Origin: Halomarina ordinaria
GTDB taxonomy: Archaea > Halobacteriota > Halobacteria > Halobacteriales > Haloarculaceae
Direction of reading: 5' to 3'
Length of the DNA stretch: 64,000 nucleotides
Assembly (NCBI RefSeq): GCF_030553305.1
Contig: NZ_JARRAH010000001.1
Coordinates: forward strand, 1,054,001-1,118,000
Shown here: one piece after another, positions 49,448-57,836 of the stretch
How positions within the stretch are numbered: position 1 is the first letter of the stretch
Layout of the letters: every line of letters begins with the position of its first letter
Made by a program: the position numbers and the translations under genes
Notes under the pieces: generated by a model
The model's input: only the letters and a program-made list of their open reading frames with translations
Told to the model about the DNA's origin: nothing
Database searches by the model: none

Positions 49448-50260
49448 ATGCTGACCAAGCGGATCATCCCCTGTATCGACGTGGACCTGGACGAGGACGG
49501 GAACGCGGCGGTGTACACGGGGGTCAACTTCGAGAACCTCCAGTACACGGGCGACCCCGTCGAACTGGCGAAGAAGTACAACGAGGCCGGCGCCGACGAG
49601 TTCGTCTTCCTCGACATCACGGCGAGCGCCGACGGCCGCGAGACGATGCTCTCGGTCGTCGAGCAGGTCGCCGACGAGTGTTTCATCCCGCTCACCGTCG
49701 GCGGCGGCATCCGCACCCGCGAGGACATCAAGGAGACCCTCCGGGCGGGCGCGGACAAGGTGTCGATAACCACGGGCGCGCTCGAACGCCCCGAACTCAT
49801 CACCGAGGGGGCCGCCGCCTTCGGCAGCCAGTGCATCGTCATCAGCGTGGACGCCCGCCGACGGTACGACGAGGCGGGCGAGCACTTCGTCGAGGTCGAC
49901 GGGGAGTCCTGCTGGTTCGAGTGCACGAAGAAGGGCGGTCGGGAGGGGACGGGCGTCGACGTCGTCGAGTGGTCGCGCGAGGCCGAGGAGCACGGCGCGG
50001 GCGAACTGTTCGTCAACTCCATCGACGCCGACGGCACCAAGGACGGCTACGACATCCCGCTGACGAGCGCCGTCTGTGACACCGTCTCGACGCCCGTCAT
50101 CGCCTCGTCCGGCTGTGGCGGCCCCGAGGACGCCTACGAAGTGTTCACCGAGGCGGGCGCCGACGCCGCCCTCGCCGCCTCCATCTTCCACTTCGGCGAG
50201 TACACCATCGACGAGGTCAAGGCCTACCTCGACGACCGGGACGTCCCGGTCCGTCGCTGA
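49448..50260 (+). CDS. hisF: Imidazole glycerol phosphate synthase subunit HisF
   Basis: 270-residue TIM barrel: IIPCIDVDLDEDG (catalytic Asp), GADEFVFLDITASADGR, TVGGGIRTREDIKE, VISVDARRRYDEAG (second catalytic Asp) and ASSGCGGPEDAYEVF. It forms IGP and AICAR from PRFAR with ammonia supplied by HisH, in histidine synthesis. Two cysteines and an acidic insertion (GESCWFECTKKGG) lie after the second catalytic Asp. ATG at 49448. The 283 bases after the stop have no gene but contain a hairpin. Confidence 0.96.
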   Translation: MLTKRIIPCIDVDLDEDGNAAVYTGVNFENLQYTGDPVELAKKYNEAGADEFVFLDITASADGRETMLSVVEQVADECFIPLTVGGGIRTREDIKETLRAGADKVSITTGALERPELITEGAAAFGSQCIVISVDARRRYDEAGEHFVEVDGESCWFECTKKGGREGTGVDVVEWSREAEEHGAGELFVNSIDADGTKDGYDIPLTSAVCDTVSTPVIASSGCGGPEDAYEVFTEAGADAALAASIFHFGEYTIDEVKAYLDDRDVPVRR

Positions 50261-50421
50261 CGGGTCCAGGGTCGACGACCGGAACTGCTCCGGGAGCGCT
50301 TCAGACCCCCGAAATCGACCGACAGAACCGTCTCGACTGTTTACTTTCACCGAGCTAGCCGCCCCCTTTTGCCGGTCGGTCGCTAGCCTCTAGTCGTCCC
50401 CTCGGGGCCGGGAATCGACCG

Positions 50422-50438
50422 CCTCCGGTGCCCGGAGG
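50422..50438 (+). repeat. Perfect hairpin in the leader of the zinc-microprotein pair
   Basis: CCTCCGG-TGC-CCGGAGG is a perfect 7-bp inverted repeat. It is nested in a weaker, longer one (GTCGTC at 50393-50398 with GACGAC at 50444-50449; CCGGG at 50408-50412 with CCCGG at 50431-50435). It lies between hisF and the zinc-finger genes, about 105 bases before the first ATG. It could be the hisF terminator or a leader structure. Confidence 0.5.
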
Positions 50439-50543
50439 GACGCGACGACGTGTGCACTCGGCGGCGGCCGCGTGTGCCGGGGGGTCCCCACACCGCCCCC
50501 CATCCCCACACCGCACCGAACCGCCGATTCACGGAGACTTCGA

Positions 50544-50756
50544 ATGACGACAGACCACCTACGCCGAGCGCCGCCGGGCGCCTCCCGGCGGCCGACCGAC
50601 CGAGAGCGCCGCCCGGCAGTGTCGGGCCCCCACCCGGGGTACGACCGCTACGGGCGGCTCGACCACTACTACTGGCGCTGCGAGCGCTGCGGCCTGGAGG
50701 CGACCGACGCGGCGCTCGAACGCCGCTGTCCCCGCTGCGGAGGGGACGATGCCTGA
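50544..50756 (+). CDS. Zinc-finger microprotein 1
   Basis: 70 residues from the ATG at 50544: a basic, disordered N-terminal half and a C-terminal zinc ribbon with Cys46-X2-Cys49 (RCERCGLEATD) and Cys62-X2-Cys65 (RCPRCGGDDA). Such short CPxCG-type zinc proteins are a recognised but mostly uncharacterised class in haloarchaea. A GGAG seven bases before the start is the ribosome site; no TATA box is close, so the transcript is leadered. The last eight bases overlap the second zinc-finger gene. Confidence 0.72.
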   Translation: MTTDHLRRAPPGASRRPTDRERRPAVSGPHPGYDRYGRLDHYYWRCERCGLEATDAALERRCPRCGGDDA

Positions 50757-50940
50757 GGAGCGCGCCTCGCCGAGCGGCGGGTGGCACGAGGTGTACGGCG
50801 CGATGGCCGTCGACACCGACTTCGAGGCCGACAGCCTCGACTGTCCCGCCTGCGGCGACGACTGCCCGCGCCTGCACGGCCGGACCTTCTGGTGTCCCAC
50901 CCACGGGACGTGGGAGGCCCGCTCAGCGAGCGCCGCCTAG
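50749..50940 (+). CDS. Zinc-finger microprotein 2
   Basis: 63 residues from the ATG at 50749: Cys32-X2-Cys35 (DCPACGDDC), Cys39, Cys49 (FWCPTHGTW) and His52 form a likely zinc site. Its start overlaps the end of the first zinc microprotein by eight bases in a different frame, so the two are translationally coupled and may act together. The stop overlaps that of the convergent lipoprotein gene by a few bases. Function unknown. Confidence 0.7.
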   Translation: MPEERASPSGGWHEVYGAMAVDTDFEADSLDCPACGDDCPRLHGRTFWCPTHGTWEARSASAA

Positions 50941-51674
50941 GCCCCGCCCTGTCGCTCGACGGCCAGCGTGAACCCCCACGTCGCCTGCTCGCCGCCGCTG
51001 GCGGGTCCCTCCTCCTCGTCGCCGACGGAGAACGTGCTCTCGAAGCGGAACTCCCCGGTCGGAACACACGGCTCTCCTTCCTCCATCTCACCGAGCGCCC
51101 ACACGCCGAGGTCCGAACTCGCGGACGCCCCCGCTTCGAGCGTCCGCGTCCGGTACTCGTCGGTGACGGCGACCCCCGATTCGAGCCGCCAGCAGCCCTG
51201 CGAGACGGGGTCGTACTCGTCGGCCGGTCCCGGGAGCAACATCAATCCCCCCTCCTCGCGGGAGGTGACGTACTCGAACACCACGGCCCGTCCCTCGCCG
51301 ACCGTCACCGTCCGGTCCGACTCGTTGGTCACCGTCGCGCGCAGGCGGGGCGGGCGCTCGCCGGTCGCCGTCGCCTCGAGTACCTCGACCTCCGGACGGA
51401 CGGCGAGGTCCGGCGCGTCGTCCGTCTCGGCGACGGAGACGGTGACGTGGTCGGTCGGTTGCGACCCGCCGTCGGTGTCGTTCCCGTCCGTGCCGTTCGT
51501 GTCGTTCGTGTCGTTCGTGTCGTTGCCGTCGCTCTCGTTTCCGTCCGTGTCGTTCGTGTCGTTGCCGCTCCCACCGCCGCCGTTCCCGCCTGCACCGGGC
51601 GAGTCCGCGACGCAGCCGGTCAGCAGGCCCGCGAGCGACACTGCACCGAGTCTGATGGTCGTTCGTCGTCGCAT
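50937..51674 (-). CDS. Sequon-rich Tat lipoprotein
   Basis: 245 residues. A twin-arginine-type signal (MRRRTTIRLGAVSLAGLL) ends in a lipobox with Cys21 (LLTGC), then comes a 45-residue linker made almost only of N, D, G, T, S and E (for example NDTNDTDGNESDGNDTNDTN) with about ten overlapping N-X-T/S sequons. The globular domain (85-245; TVSVAETDDAPDLAVRPEVE, VTNESDRTVTVGEG) is beta-rich and resembles an immunoglobulin-like fold. Secreted and lipid-anchored, probably heavily N-glycosylated. I start at the ATG 51674. Confidence 0.75.
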   Translation of the reverse strand: MRRRTTIRLGAVSLAGLLTGCVADSPGAGGNGGGGSGNDTNDTDGNESDGNDTNDTNDTNGTDGNDTDGGSQPTDHVTVSVAETDDAPDLAVRPEVEVLEATATGERPPRLRATVTNESDRTVTVGEGRAVVFEYVTSREEGGLMLLPGPADEYDPVSQGCWRLESGVAVTDEYRTRTLEAGASASSDLGVWALGEMEEGEPCVPTGEFRFESTFSVGDEEEGPASGGEQATWGFTLAVERQGGA

Positions 51675-51746
51675 GACCGTCCGATGGCGAGACACGGACA
51701 AAAGTCCGCTCCAGTGTCAAACGGCGGTTTGATGGCTTCGTGGCGG

Positions 51747-51926
51747 TCACCCGGACAGCGTCCCGCTCGTGAATTTCGGGCGGCGCCCGCGGCTGAACTG
51801 GACGAACGGCGCGAGCAACACCGGTCCCAGGAAGACGCCGACCCACCCGAAGACCATCGTCCCGAGGACGTACGCGAGCACGACGACGCTCCGTGTGAGG
51901 AGAGAGCGGAGCGTACCCACGAGTAC
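51747..51926 (-). pseudogene. C-terminal fragment of an AI-2E/PerM-type transporter
   Basis: On the minus strand a frame that ends at 51747 reads SLLTRSVVVLAYVLGTMVFG followed by WVGVFLGPVLLAPFVQFSRG. This matches the final helix pair of AI-2E family (UPF0118/PerM) transporters, which in haloarchaea end with LFGWYGLFLGP-type sequences. Upstream, the frame runs without a plausible start into the rpoL gene, and no other part of the transporter is present. It therefore looks like a remnant, although a very short independent protein cannot be excluded. Confidence 0.45.
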
Positions 51927-51982
51927 GGGTGGTAGGTCGCCGAGACGGCGACGTGGGTCGCGAGAGGGGAGCGTCAGTCGGA

Positions 51983-52267
51983 CTACGCCGCGGACTGGAA
52001 GGCGTCGCGGAAGGCGGTCGTCTTGTCCTTGACGTTGCGGGCGGCGGCCTCGAGCGCGTCGAGCGGGTCGACCTCCCCGTCGGTCTTGACCGTCAGGATG
52101 GGGTCGGTCTGGCCGCCCGACTGCTCGGGGTTCACGTCGTAGGTCGCGGCGGTGACGCCCGCCGTCTCCAGGAGCGCCCCCTTCAGCACGTTCATGAAGG
52201 TGTGGTCCTCGCCGGCGATCTCGATAGAGAGTTCCGTCGGCTCGTTGTCGATGACCCGGAGTTCCAT
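51983..52267 (-). CDS. rpoL: DNA-directed RNA polymerase subunit L (Rpb11)
   Basis: 94 residues: [21 protein letters not shown] followed by [12 protein letters not shown] is the conserved Rpb11/RpoL core that pairs with RpoD (Rpb3) in the assembly platform of RNA polymerase. Length is normal. ATG at 52267, divergent from the acyl-CoA ligase with 81 bases between the start codons. Confidence 0.95.
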   Translation of the reverse strand: MELRVIDNEPTELSIEIAGEDHTFMNVLKGALLETAGVTAATYDVNPEQSGGQTDPILTVKTDGEVDPLDALEAAARNVKDKTTAFRDAFQSAA

Positions 52268-52348
52268 ACACGTACGTCGTCGATGCGTCGTTTCAACGTT
52301 TCGAAGCCGACGGTAGAGTTACAAGCCGCGACCACGGGACATACGGGT

Positions 52349-53956
52349 ATGGTTACCACGATAGGTGATACCCTCGAACAGTCCGCCGACAAGTACCCGG
52401 ACCGCGCGGCCGTCGTCTACCCGCGACGCGGCCAGCGCTGGACGTTCGCCGAGTTCGACGCCGAGGTGAACCGCCTCGCGGACGCCCTCGCCGACCTCGG
52501 CGTCGAGCGGGGCGACCGGGTATCGACGGTCCTCTACAACGGGAGCGAACTCGTCCTCACGGTGTACGCCTGCGCGAAACTCGGTGCCGTGTTCAACCCG
52601 CTGAACTACCGCCTCCCCGCGGGCGAGGTCGAGTTCATCCTCGGCGACGCCGAGTCGAGCGTCGTCGTCTTCGAGGCGGCCACCCGCGAGGCCGTCGCCG
52701 GGGCGCGCCCCGACCTGGAGACCGTCGAGGAGTACCTCTACGTCGACGGCCCGGCAGCGCCGACGGGCGAGGGGAGCGAGACGACCGACCTCCCCGAGTT
52801 CGCCGACGACTTCTACGACGTGCTCGCGACGGGAAGCACCGACCCGCCGAGCGCGACGGTGTCGGAGGACGACGTCTACGCGTTCATCTACACCTCGGGG
52901 ACGACGGGCCGGCCGAAGGGCGTCGTCCACGAGCACCGCGACATGGTCGAGCACAGCCTCATCTGCCTCGCCGAGAGCGGCATCGACAAGAACGCCGTCG
53001 GGCTGTCGGTCCTGCCGCTGTACCACTGCGCGGAACTCCACGCCAACCTCTTCCCGCGGGTCCAGGTCGGCGCCACCTCGATAATCCACCACGAGTTCGA
53101 CCCGGTGGCGACCCTGCGGGCGATAGAGGAGTACGGGGTCACCCAGCTGTTCTGCGCGCCGACGGCGTGGAACGCCCTCCTGCAGGTCGTCCCGGACCTC
53201 GACGTGGACGTCTCCTCGCTCGAAATCGGGTTCTACGGGGCGGCGCCGATGCCCCGGCGCGTCCTCGACGGGTGCATGGAACACTTCACCGAGGACTACC
53301 TGCAGGCCTACGGGATGACCGAAATCGGCCCCTGCGGGACGTTCCAGCACCCCGACGAACAGCTCTCGAAACAGGGGTCGGCGGGGCTGCCGGCGCTCGG
53401 CCACGACATGCGCATCGTCAGGCCGAACCGCGCCCCCGACGAGGTGGTCGAGCGGGGCGAGGTCGGCGAGATACTCTTCTCGGGGCCCTGCACCATGCGC
53501 GAGTACTGGAACCGCCCCGACGCCACCGCCGAGTCGCTGCGCGAGGCGGAGGGGAAGACCTGGTACTACACGGGGGACCTGGGCTACCGCGACGAGGACG
53601 GCTACCTGTTCGTCGTCGACCGGAAGGACGACATGATACTCTCGGGCGGCGAGAACATCTACCCCACCGAAGTCGAGGACGTGCTGTTCTCCCACGACGA
53701 CGTGGTCGAGGCGGCCGTCGTCGGCGAACCGGACGAGGAGTGGGGCGAGCGCGTCGTCGCCTACGTCGTCACGGCGAGCGGGGGCGAACCCGCCGAGGCG
53801 CTCGACGCCCACGTGCGAGCGAGCGACGGCGTGGCGGACTTCAAGCGCCCGCGCACCTACTACTTCGTCGACGAACTGCCGAAGAACCCGAGCGGGAAGG
53901 TCCAGAAGTTCAGGCTCCGCGACGACGAGGCGGCCGCGAGCGGCGAGACGGTCTGA
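52349..53956 (+). CDS. Acyl-CoA synthetase (fatty-acid type)
   Basis: 535 residues of the ANL family. AMP motif FIYTSGTTGRPKGVVHEHR, LSVLPLYHCAELHANLFPR, A5 LQAYGMTEIGPCGTF, hinge YYTGDLGYRDEDGYLFVVDRKDD, Lys in KNPSGKVQKFRLRDDE. It activates a carboxylic acid to acyl-CoA and is the first gene of a long run of acyl-CoA metabolic genes. ATG at 52349. The substrate is not predictable from sequence alone. Confidence 0.88.
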   Translation: MVTTIGDTLEQSADKYPDRAAVVYPRRGQRWTFAEFDAEVNRLADALADLGVERGDRVSTVLYNGSELVLTVYACAKLGAVFNPLNYRLPAGEVEFILGDAESSVVVFEAATREAVAGARPDLETVEEYLYVDGPAAPTGEGSETTDLPEFADDFYDVLATGSTDPPSATVSEDDVYAFIYTSGTTGRPKGVVHEHRDMVEHSLICLAESGIDKNAVGLSVLPLYHCAELHANLFPRVQVGATSIIHHEFDPVATLRAIEEYGVTQLFCAPTAWNALLQVVPDLDVDVSSLEIGFYGAAPMPRRVLDGCMEHFTEDYLQAYGMTEIGPCGTFQHPDEQLSKQGSAGLPALGHDMRIVRPNRAPDEVVERGEVGEILFSGPCTMREYWNRPDATAESLREAEGKTWYYTGDLGYRDEDGYLFVVDRKDDMILSGGENIYPTEVEDVLFSHDDVVEAAVVGEPDEEWGERVVAYVVTASGGEPAEALDAHVRASDGVADFKRPRTYYFVDELPKNPSGKVQKFRLRDDEAAASGETV

Positions 53957-54072
53957 GACCGCCGCTCGCCTCCGGGAGCCACTCGAACTACCATCGTTCG
54001 GCGTGAGCGCGTTCGGGGAATCGTTGCTAGCTCTCTCGCCGCACAGTCGAACATTGCTAACCCGTGGCGCAG

Positions 54073-54080
54073 GAATTAAG
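54073..54080 (+). promoter_or_regulatory. TATA box of the HADH-crotonase gene
   Basis: GAATTAAG about 27 bases before the ATG at 54104. Upstream, the near-repeats TCGTTGCTAGC and ACATTGCTAAC (about 54021-54062) could be a regulator half-site pair. Confidence 0.55.
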
Positions 54081-54103
54081 CCCTCTCCCCCGCCCCTCTC
54101 GCC

Positions 54104-56059
54104 ATGGAGTTAGGTGACATCGACCGCGTCGCCGTACTGGGCGCGGGGAACATGGGGCACGGCATCGCGGAAGTCGTCGCGCTCGCGGGCTACGACGTCC
54201 GGATGCGTGACATCGAGGAAGACATCGTCGAGGAGGGCTACGACCAGATGGCCTGGAGCCTGGAGAAACTCGCCGAGAAGGGCCTCGTCGACGAGGACCC
54301 GGAGACGGTGCTCGCGCGGGTGGAGACGACCGTCGACCTCCGCGAGGCCGTCGCGGACGCCGACCTCGTCATCGAGGTCGCCCCCGAGCAGATGAGCATC
54401 AAGAAGGAGGTGTTCGCCGAGGTGGACGACTACGCCCCGGAGGACGCGATACTCGCCTCGAACACCTCCTCGCTCTCCATCACGGAGATAGCGAGCGCGA
54501 CCGACCGCCCCGGACAGGTCGTCGGGACGCACTTCTTCAACCCGCCGGTGAAGATGGACCTCGTCGAGGTCATCTACGGCGCGGAGACGACCGACGAGAC
54601 GGCGGAACTCGCCTACGCGTTCGTCGAGGCCATCGACAAGACGCCCATCTACGTCCGCAAGGACGTCAACGGCTTCGTCGTCAACTCCGTGCTCGGCCCG
54701 TTCGGCGACGAGGCGGCGTGGATGGTCAGCGAGGGCGAGGCCACAGTCGAACAGGCCGACGCGGCGATGGTCCACCGGAAGGGCTACCCGATGGGACCGT
54801 TCGAACTCTCTGACCTGACGGGCATCGACATCGGCTACCACGTCCGCAAGGAGGCGGGCAAGCCCATCCCGCCCATCGTCCAGGAGAAGGTGGACGCGGG
54901 CGACCTCGGCCAGAAGACCGGACGGGGGTACTACGAGTACGAGGACGGCGAGGGGACGACGTACGAACCCGGCGACGGCGAGGGGTTCGACACGCTCCGC
55001 GTCGAGGCGCGGATGATAAACGAGGCGGCGAAACTCGTCGGGAACGACGTCGCCACGGCCGAGGCCATCGACACGGGGATGCGCCTCGGCGGGGGCTATC
55101 CCGAGGGACCGTGCCGACGCGCCGACAAATACGGCCTCGACACCGTCCTCGAGAAACTGCGCTCGCTCCACGACGCGACCGGCGAGGAACGCTACGAACC
55201 CGCCGACTACCTCGTGGACCTCGTCGAGTCGGGGAAGACGGGGGAGGACGCCGGCGCGGGGTTCTACGACTACGGTGGGGGGGACGAGCGCGACTACCAG
55301 TTCCTGAACGCCGACCTCGACGACCGGGGCGTCCTCGCGGTCGAACTCGACCGCCCCGAGCGCCTGAACGCGCTCTCGCGCGACCTGATGGACGAGATCG
55401 TCCACGTCCTCGACACCGCCGATCTCGACGAGGTGCGCTGCGTCACGTTCGAGGGGGCGGGCGACCGGGCGTTCTGCGCGGGCGCCGACATCGGCGGCTT
55501 CGGGGGGTTGGCGCCGACCGACGCGATGGACGTCACGGAGGTGTTCGCGACGGTCGCCGCCTTCCCGCGACCCACCCTCGCGAAGATAGACGGCTTCTGT
55601 CTGGGCGGCGGGCACGAACTCGCGCTGGCGTGTGACCTCCGCATCGCCACCGAGGGCTCGGAGTTCGGCTTCCCCGAGATAACGCTCGGCCTCATCCCCG
55701 GCGGCGGCGGCACCCAGCGCGCGATGCGGATGCTGAGCGAGTGTCGCGCGAAGGAACTCGTCTTCCGGGGGAACCGCATCGGCGCCGACCGCGCCGAGGA
55801 GTGGGGGCTCATCAACCGGGCCGTCCCGGCCGAGGAGTTCGACGCGTGCGTCGACGAGTTCGTCACCGACATCGTCGAGGGACCGCCAATCGCCCTCGAG
55901 GTCGCGAAGTCCGTCATGGACGAGGGGGCGGACGCGACCCTCGACGCCGGCCTCAAACTCGAGAGCCAGGGCTTCGGCCTGCTCACCAGCACGGAGGACA
56001 TGAAGGAGGGGACCACCGCGTTCGCGGAGAAACGCGACCCCGAGTTCGAGGGGCGCTGA
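54104..56059 (+). CDS. 3-hydroxyacyl-CoA dehydrogenase / enoyl-CoA hydratase fusion
   Basis: 651 residues, two enzymes in one. Residues 1-390 are the NAD-dependent dehydrogenase: VAVLGAGNMGHGIAEVVALA (Rossmann), LASNTSSLSITEIA, GTHFFNPPVKMDLVEVI, and a second C-terminal HADH domain (ARMINEAAKLVGNDVA). Residues about 395-651 are a crotonase: DRAFCAGADIGGFGG, GFCLGGGHELALACDLRIA, FPEITLGLIPGGGGTQ with the catalytic Glu. It carries out two steps of beta-oxidation, hydration and oxidation. The order (HADH first) is the reverse of bacterial FadB and common in archaea. It is leaderless, and its stop is one base before the thioesterase start. Confidence 0.93.
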   Translation: MELGDIDRVAVLGAGNMGHGIAEVVALAGYDVRMRDIEEDIVEEGYDQMAWSLEKLAEKGLVDEDPETVLARVETTVDLREAVADADLVIEVAPEQMSIKKEVFAEVDDYAPEDAILASNTSSLSITEIASATDRPGQVVGTHFFNPPVKMDLVEVIYGAETTDETAELAYAFVEAIDKTPIYVRKDVNGFVVNSVLGPFGDEAAWMVSEGEATVEQADAAMVHRKGYPMGPFELSDLTGIDIGYHVRKEAGKPIPPIVQEKVDAGDLGQKTGRGYYEYEDGEGTTYEPGDGEGFDTLRVEARMINEAAKLVGNDVATAEAIDTGMRLGGGYPEGPCRRADKYGLDTVLEKLRSLHDATGEERYEPADYLVDLVESGKTGEDAGAGFYDYGGGDERDYQFLNADLDDRGVLAVELDRPERLNALSRDLMDEIVHVLDTADLDEVRCVTFEGAGDRAFCAGADIGGFGGLAPTDAMDVTEVFATVAAFPRPTLAKIDGFCLGGGHELALACDLRIATEGSEFGFPEITLGLIPGGGGTQRAMRMLSECRAKELVFRGNRIGADRAEEWGLINRAVPAEEFDACVDEFVTDIVEGPPIALEVAKSVMDEGADATLDAGLKLESQGFGLLTSTEDMKEGTTAFAEKRDPEFEGR

Positions 56060-56060
56060 G

Positions 56061-56531
56061 ATGAGCGCCGAGGGCGAGTGCGAGGACGCGCCGGCGGCCG
56101 CGACGGTCGAGCGCCGCCTCCGCGATGAGGTCGGCGACCACGGCCTCTTCCAGTGGTTGGACGTCGACTTCGAGGTGCTGGAACCGGGCCGGGTCGCCAT
56201 GACCGTCCCCTTCGACGAGAAGTTCGCCAACCTCACCAGCGGGACGATGCACGGCGGGGTGACGGCGACGCTCGTCGACACGGTCAGCGGGTTCGCCCTC
56301 CGCTCGACGTTCGACGACCCGGAGCGGACGTTCCTCACGACGACGGACCTCGACGTGCGCTACGTCCGGCCCGTCCGCGACGACGTGCGCGCCGTCGGCG
56401 AGGTGGTCCGCGCCGGGGGGTCGATGGGCGTCACCGACGTGACGGTGACGAGCGAGACGCCCGAAGGCGAGCGAAAGACCGTCGCCACCGGGGCGACGAG
56501 TTACCGACTCTTCCGGGGTGAGGAGTCGTGA
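56061..56531 (+). CDS. PaaI-type acyl-CoA thioesterase (hotdog fold)
   Basis: 156 residues with a single hotdog domain: ANLTSGTMHGGVTATLVDTVSG carries the helix and the catalytic Gly/Asp positions of PaaI-like thioesterases, and DVRYVRPVRDDVRAVGEVVR the following strand. It hydrolyses acyl-CoA or aryl-CoA esters, freeing CoA. It starts one base after the dehydrogenase-crotonase stop, and its own stop overlaps the GTG of the MaoC gene, so the three genes form one operon. Confidence 0.85.
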   Translation: MSAEGECEDAPAAATVERRLRDEVGDHGLFQWLDVDFEVLEPGRVAMTVPFDEKFANLTSGTMHGGVTATLVDTVSGFALRSTFDDPERTFLTTTDLDVRYVRPVRDDVRAVGEVVRAGGSMGVTDVTVTSETPEGERKTVATGATSYRLFRGEES

Positions 56532-56980
56532 GCGAGCGCGAGAGCGTCTTCGAGCGCACGGCGGTCGGCGGGCGCGTCACCACGCAGGGACGCACCGTCA
56601 CCGGCGCGGACGTGACCAACTTCGCCGGCGTCAGCGGCGACTTCAACCACCTGCACACGGACGCCGAGTCGATGGCCGACTCGGGGTTCGGCGAGCGCAT
56701 CGCCCACGGCGCGCTCGTCTTCTCGATGATGACGGGGTTGCTCTGGCAGTCCCGGAGCAAGGAGGAGCGCGACGCCGTCGTCGCCTTCTACGGCGTCGAC
56801 CGCCTGCGCTTCCGGGCACCGACGTTCATCGGCGACACGATACACGTCGAACTCGAGGTCACGGAGAAGGAACCGCGCGACCACCCCGTCGGCAACGGCG
56901 TCGTCACCTACGACGCGGAGGTGGTGAAGGGCGACGGGACCGTCGTGCTCTCCTGCGAACTGCGGTCGCTGCTGGCCTAG
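56528..56980 (+). CDS. MaoC-like (R)-specific enoyl-CoA hydratase
   Basis: 150 residues of the hotdog/MaoC family. The hydratase signature is TNFAGVSGDFNHLHTDAESM (Asp and His catalytic pair), followed by ERIAHGALVFSMMTG. It hydrates enoyl-CoA to the (R)-3-hydroxy isomer, used in polyhydroxyalkanoate or branched-acid metabolism. It begins at a GTG overlapping the thioesterase stop (GTGA). It overlaps the convergent CPBP gene by four bases at the stops. Confidence 0.87.
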   Translation: MSERESVFERTAVGGRVTTQGRTVTGADVTNFAGVSGDFNHLHTDAESMADSGFGERIAHGALVFSMMTGLLWQSRSKEERDAVVAFYGVDRLRFRAPTFIGDTIHVELEVTEKEPRDHPVGNGVVTYDAEVVKGDGTVVLSCELRSLLA

Positions 56981-57786
56981 AACGGCAGGAACAGGAGCGC
57001 CGCCTCGACGGCGGCGGTCTCCATCTGCGTCCCGCCCTCGGGCGCGTACGTCAGCGCCACGTAGGCCAGCGCGAACAGCGTGGCGTTGTACGCGCCGTGG
57101 ATGACCGCCGGGACGACGACGTTGTCGGTCGCCTCGTAGGCGACGGCGAACACGAGCGCCGGGAGCGCGAGCCCCGCGATGTAGACGGCGCGTCCCTCCG
57201 GCGTGCCGGTCAGCGAGGGGTAGTGGACGACGATGAAGATGAGCGTCGCCAGACCGATACCGACGATAGGACCGAACGACTCGCGGAGGCGACCCTGGAC
57301 GATGCCCCGGAAGAGGAGTTCCTCGCCCGGCCCCACGAGGAGGAACGAGGCGGGAATGAGCAACAGCAGGAGTTCGGGTTGCGGGAGGACGATGTCGATG
57401 ACGCTGTTCTGGGCGGACTCGACGCCGAGGAGGAGGCGAGCGATGCCCACGCCGAAGTTGGCGACCATCGCCAGCACGTAGCCGCTGACGATCCAGACGA
57501 GGTCGCGCGTGGTCGGGACGCGGACGCCGACGAACGACCGGCCGCGGCCGGTCCACCAGAGGTACGCGCCCGCGACGAGCAACACCCCGATACCCTGGAC
57601 GAACACGAGCGAGAGGACGAGGCTGAGGCCACGGGTGATGGGGACGCCGACCGCCGGGAGGACGAGGGCGACGAGGTTCACGAGGGCGACGCCCGCTCCC
57701 AGACCGACGGCCGCGAGGAGGACGGCGGCGACCACAGCGACGACGCGGGCGCGTGGAGAGCGGTCACTACGCGAGGAGACGACCAT
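56977..57786 (-). CDS. CPBP-family intramembrane metalloprotease
   Basis: 269 residues with about eight membrane helices. The Abi/CPBP motifs are present: LVGPGEELLFRGIVQGRLRE (EExxxR), IFIVVHYPSL and PAVIHGAYNATLFA. Relatives process prenylated or other membrane proteins, or confer bacteriocin immunity; the archaeal substrate is not known. It sits between the two halves of the acyl-CoA island on the opposite strand to its neighbour. Confidence 0.87.
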   Translation of the reverse strand: MVVSSRSDRSPRARVVAVVAAVLLAAVGLGAGVALVNLVALVLPAVGVPITRGLSLVLSLVFVQGIGVLLVAGAYLWWTGRGRSFVGVRVPTTRDLVWIVSGYVLAMVANFGVGIARLLLGVESAQNSVIDIVLPQPELLLLLIPASFLLVGPGEELLFRGIVQGRLRESFGPIVGIGLATLIFIVVHYPSLTGTPEGRAVYIAGLALPALVFAVAYEATDNVVVPAVIHGAYNATLFALAYVALTYAPEGGTQMETAAVEAALLFLPF

Positions 57787-57836
57787 GAGCGTCGTACGGG
57801 TCGCCCGGGCAAAAGCCTACTCGCTCGGGACGGACG

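Noticed and set aside
50381-50450. A tRNA-like T-arm (GGTCGATTCC on the minus strand)
   Set aside because: No matching acceptor stem, anticodon arm or D arm can be placed around it; it is better explained by the nested hairpin in this region.
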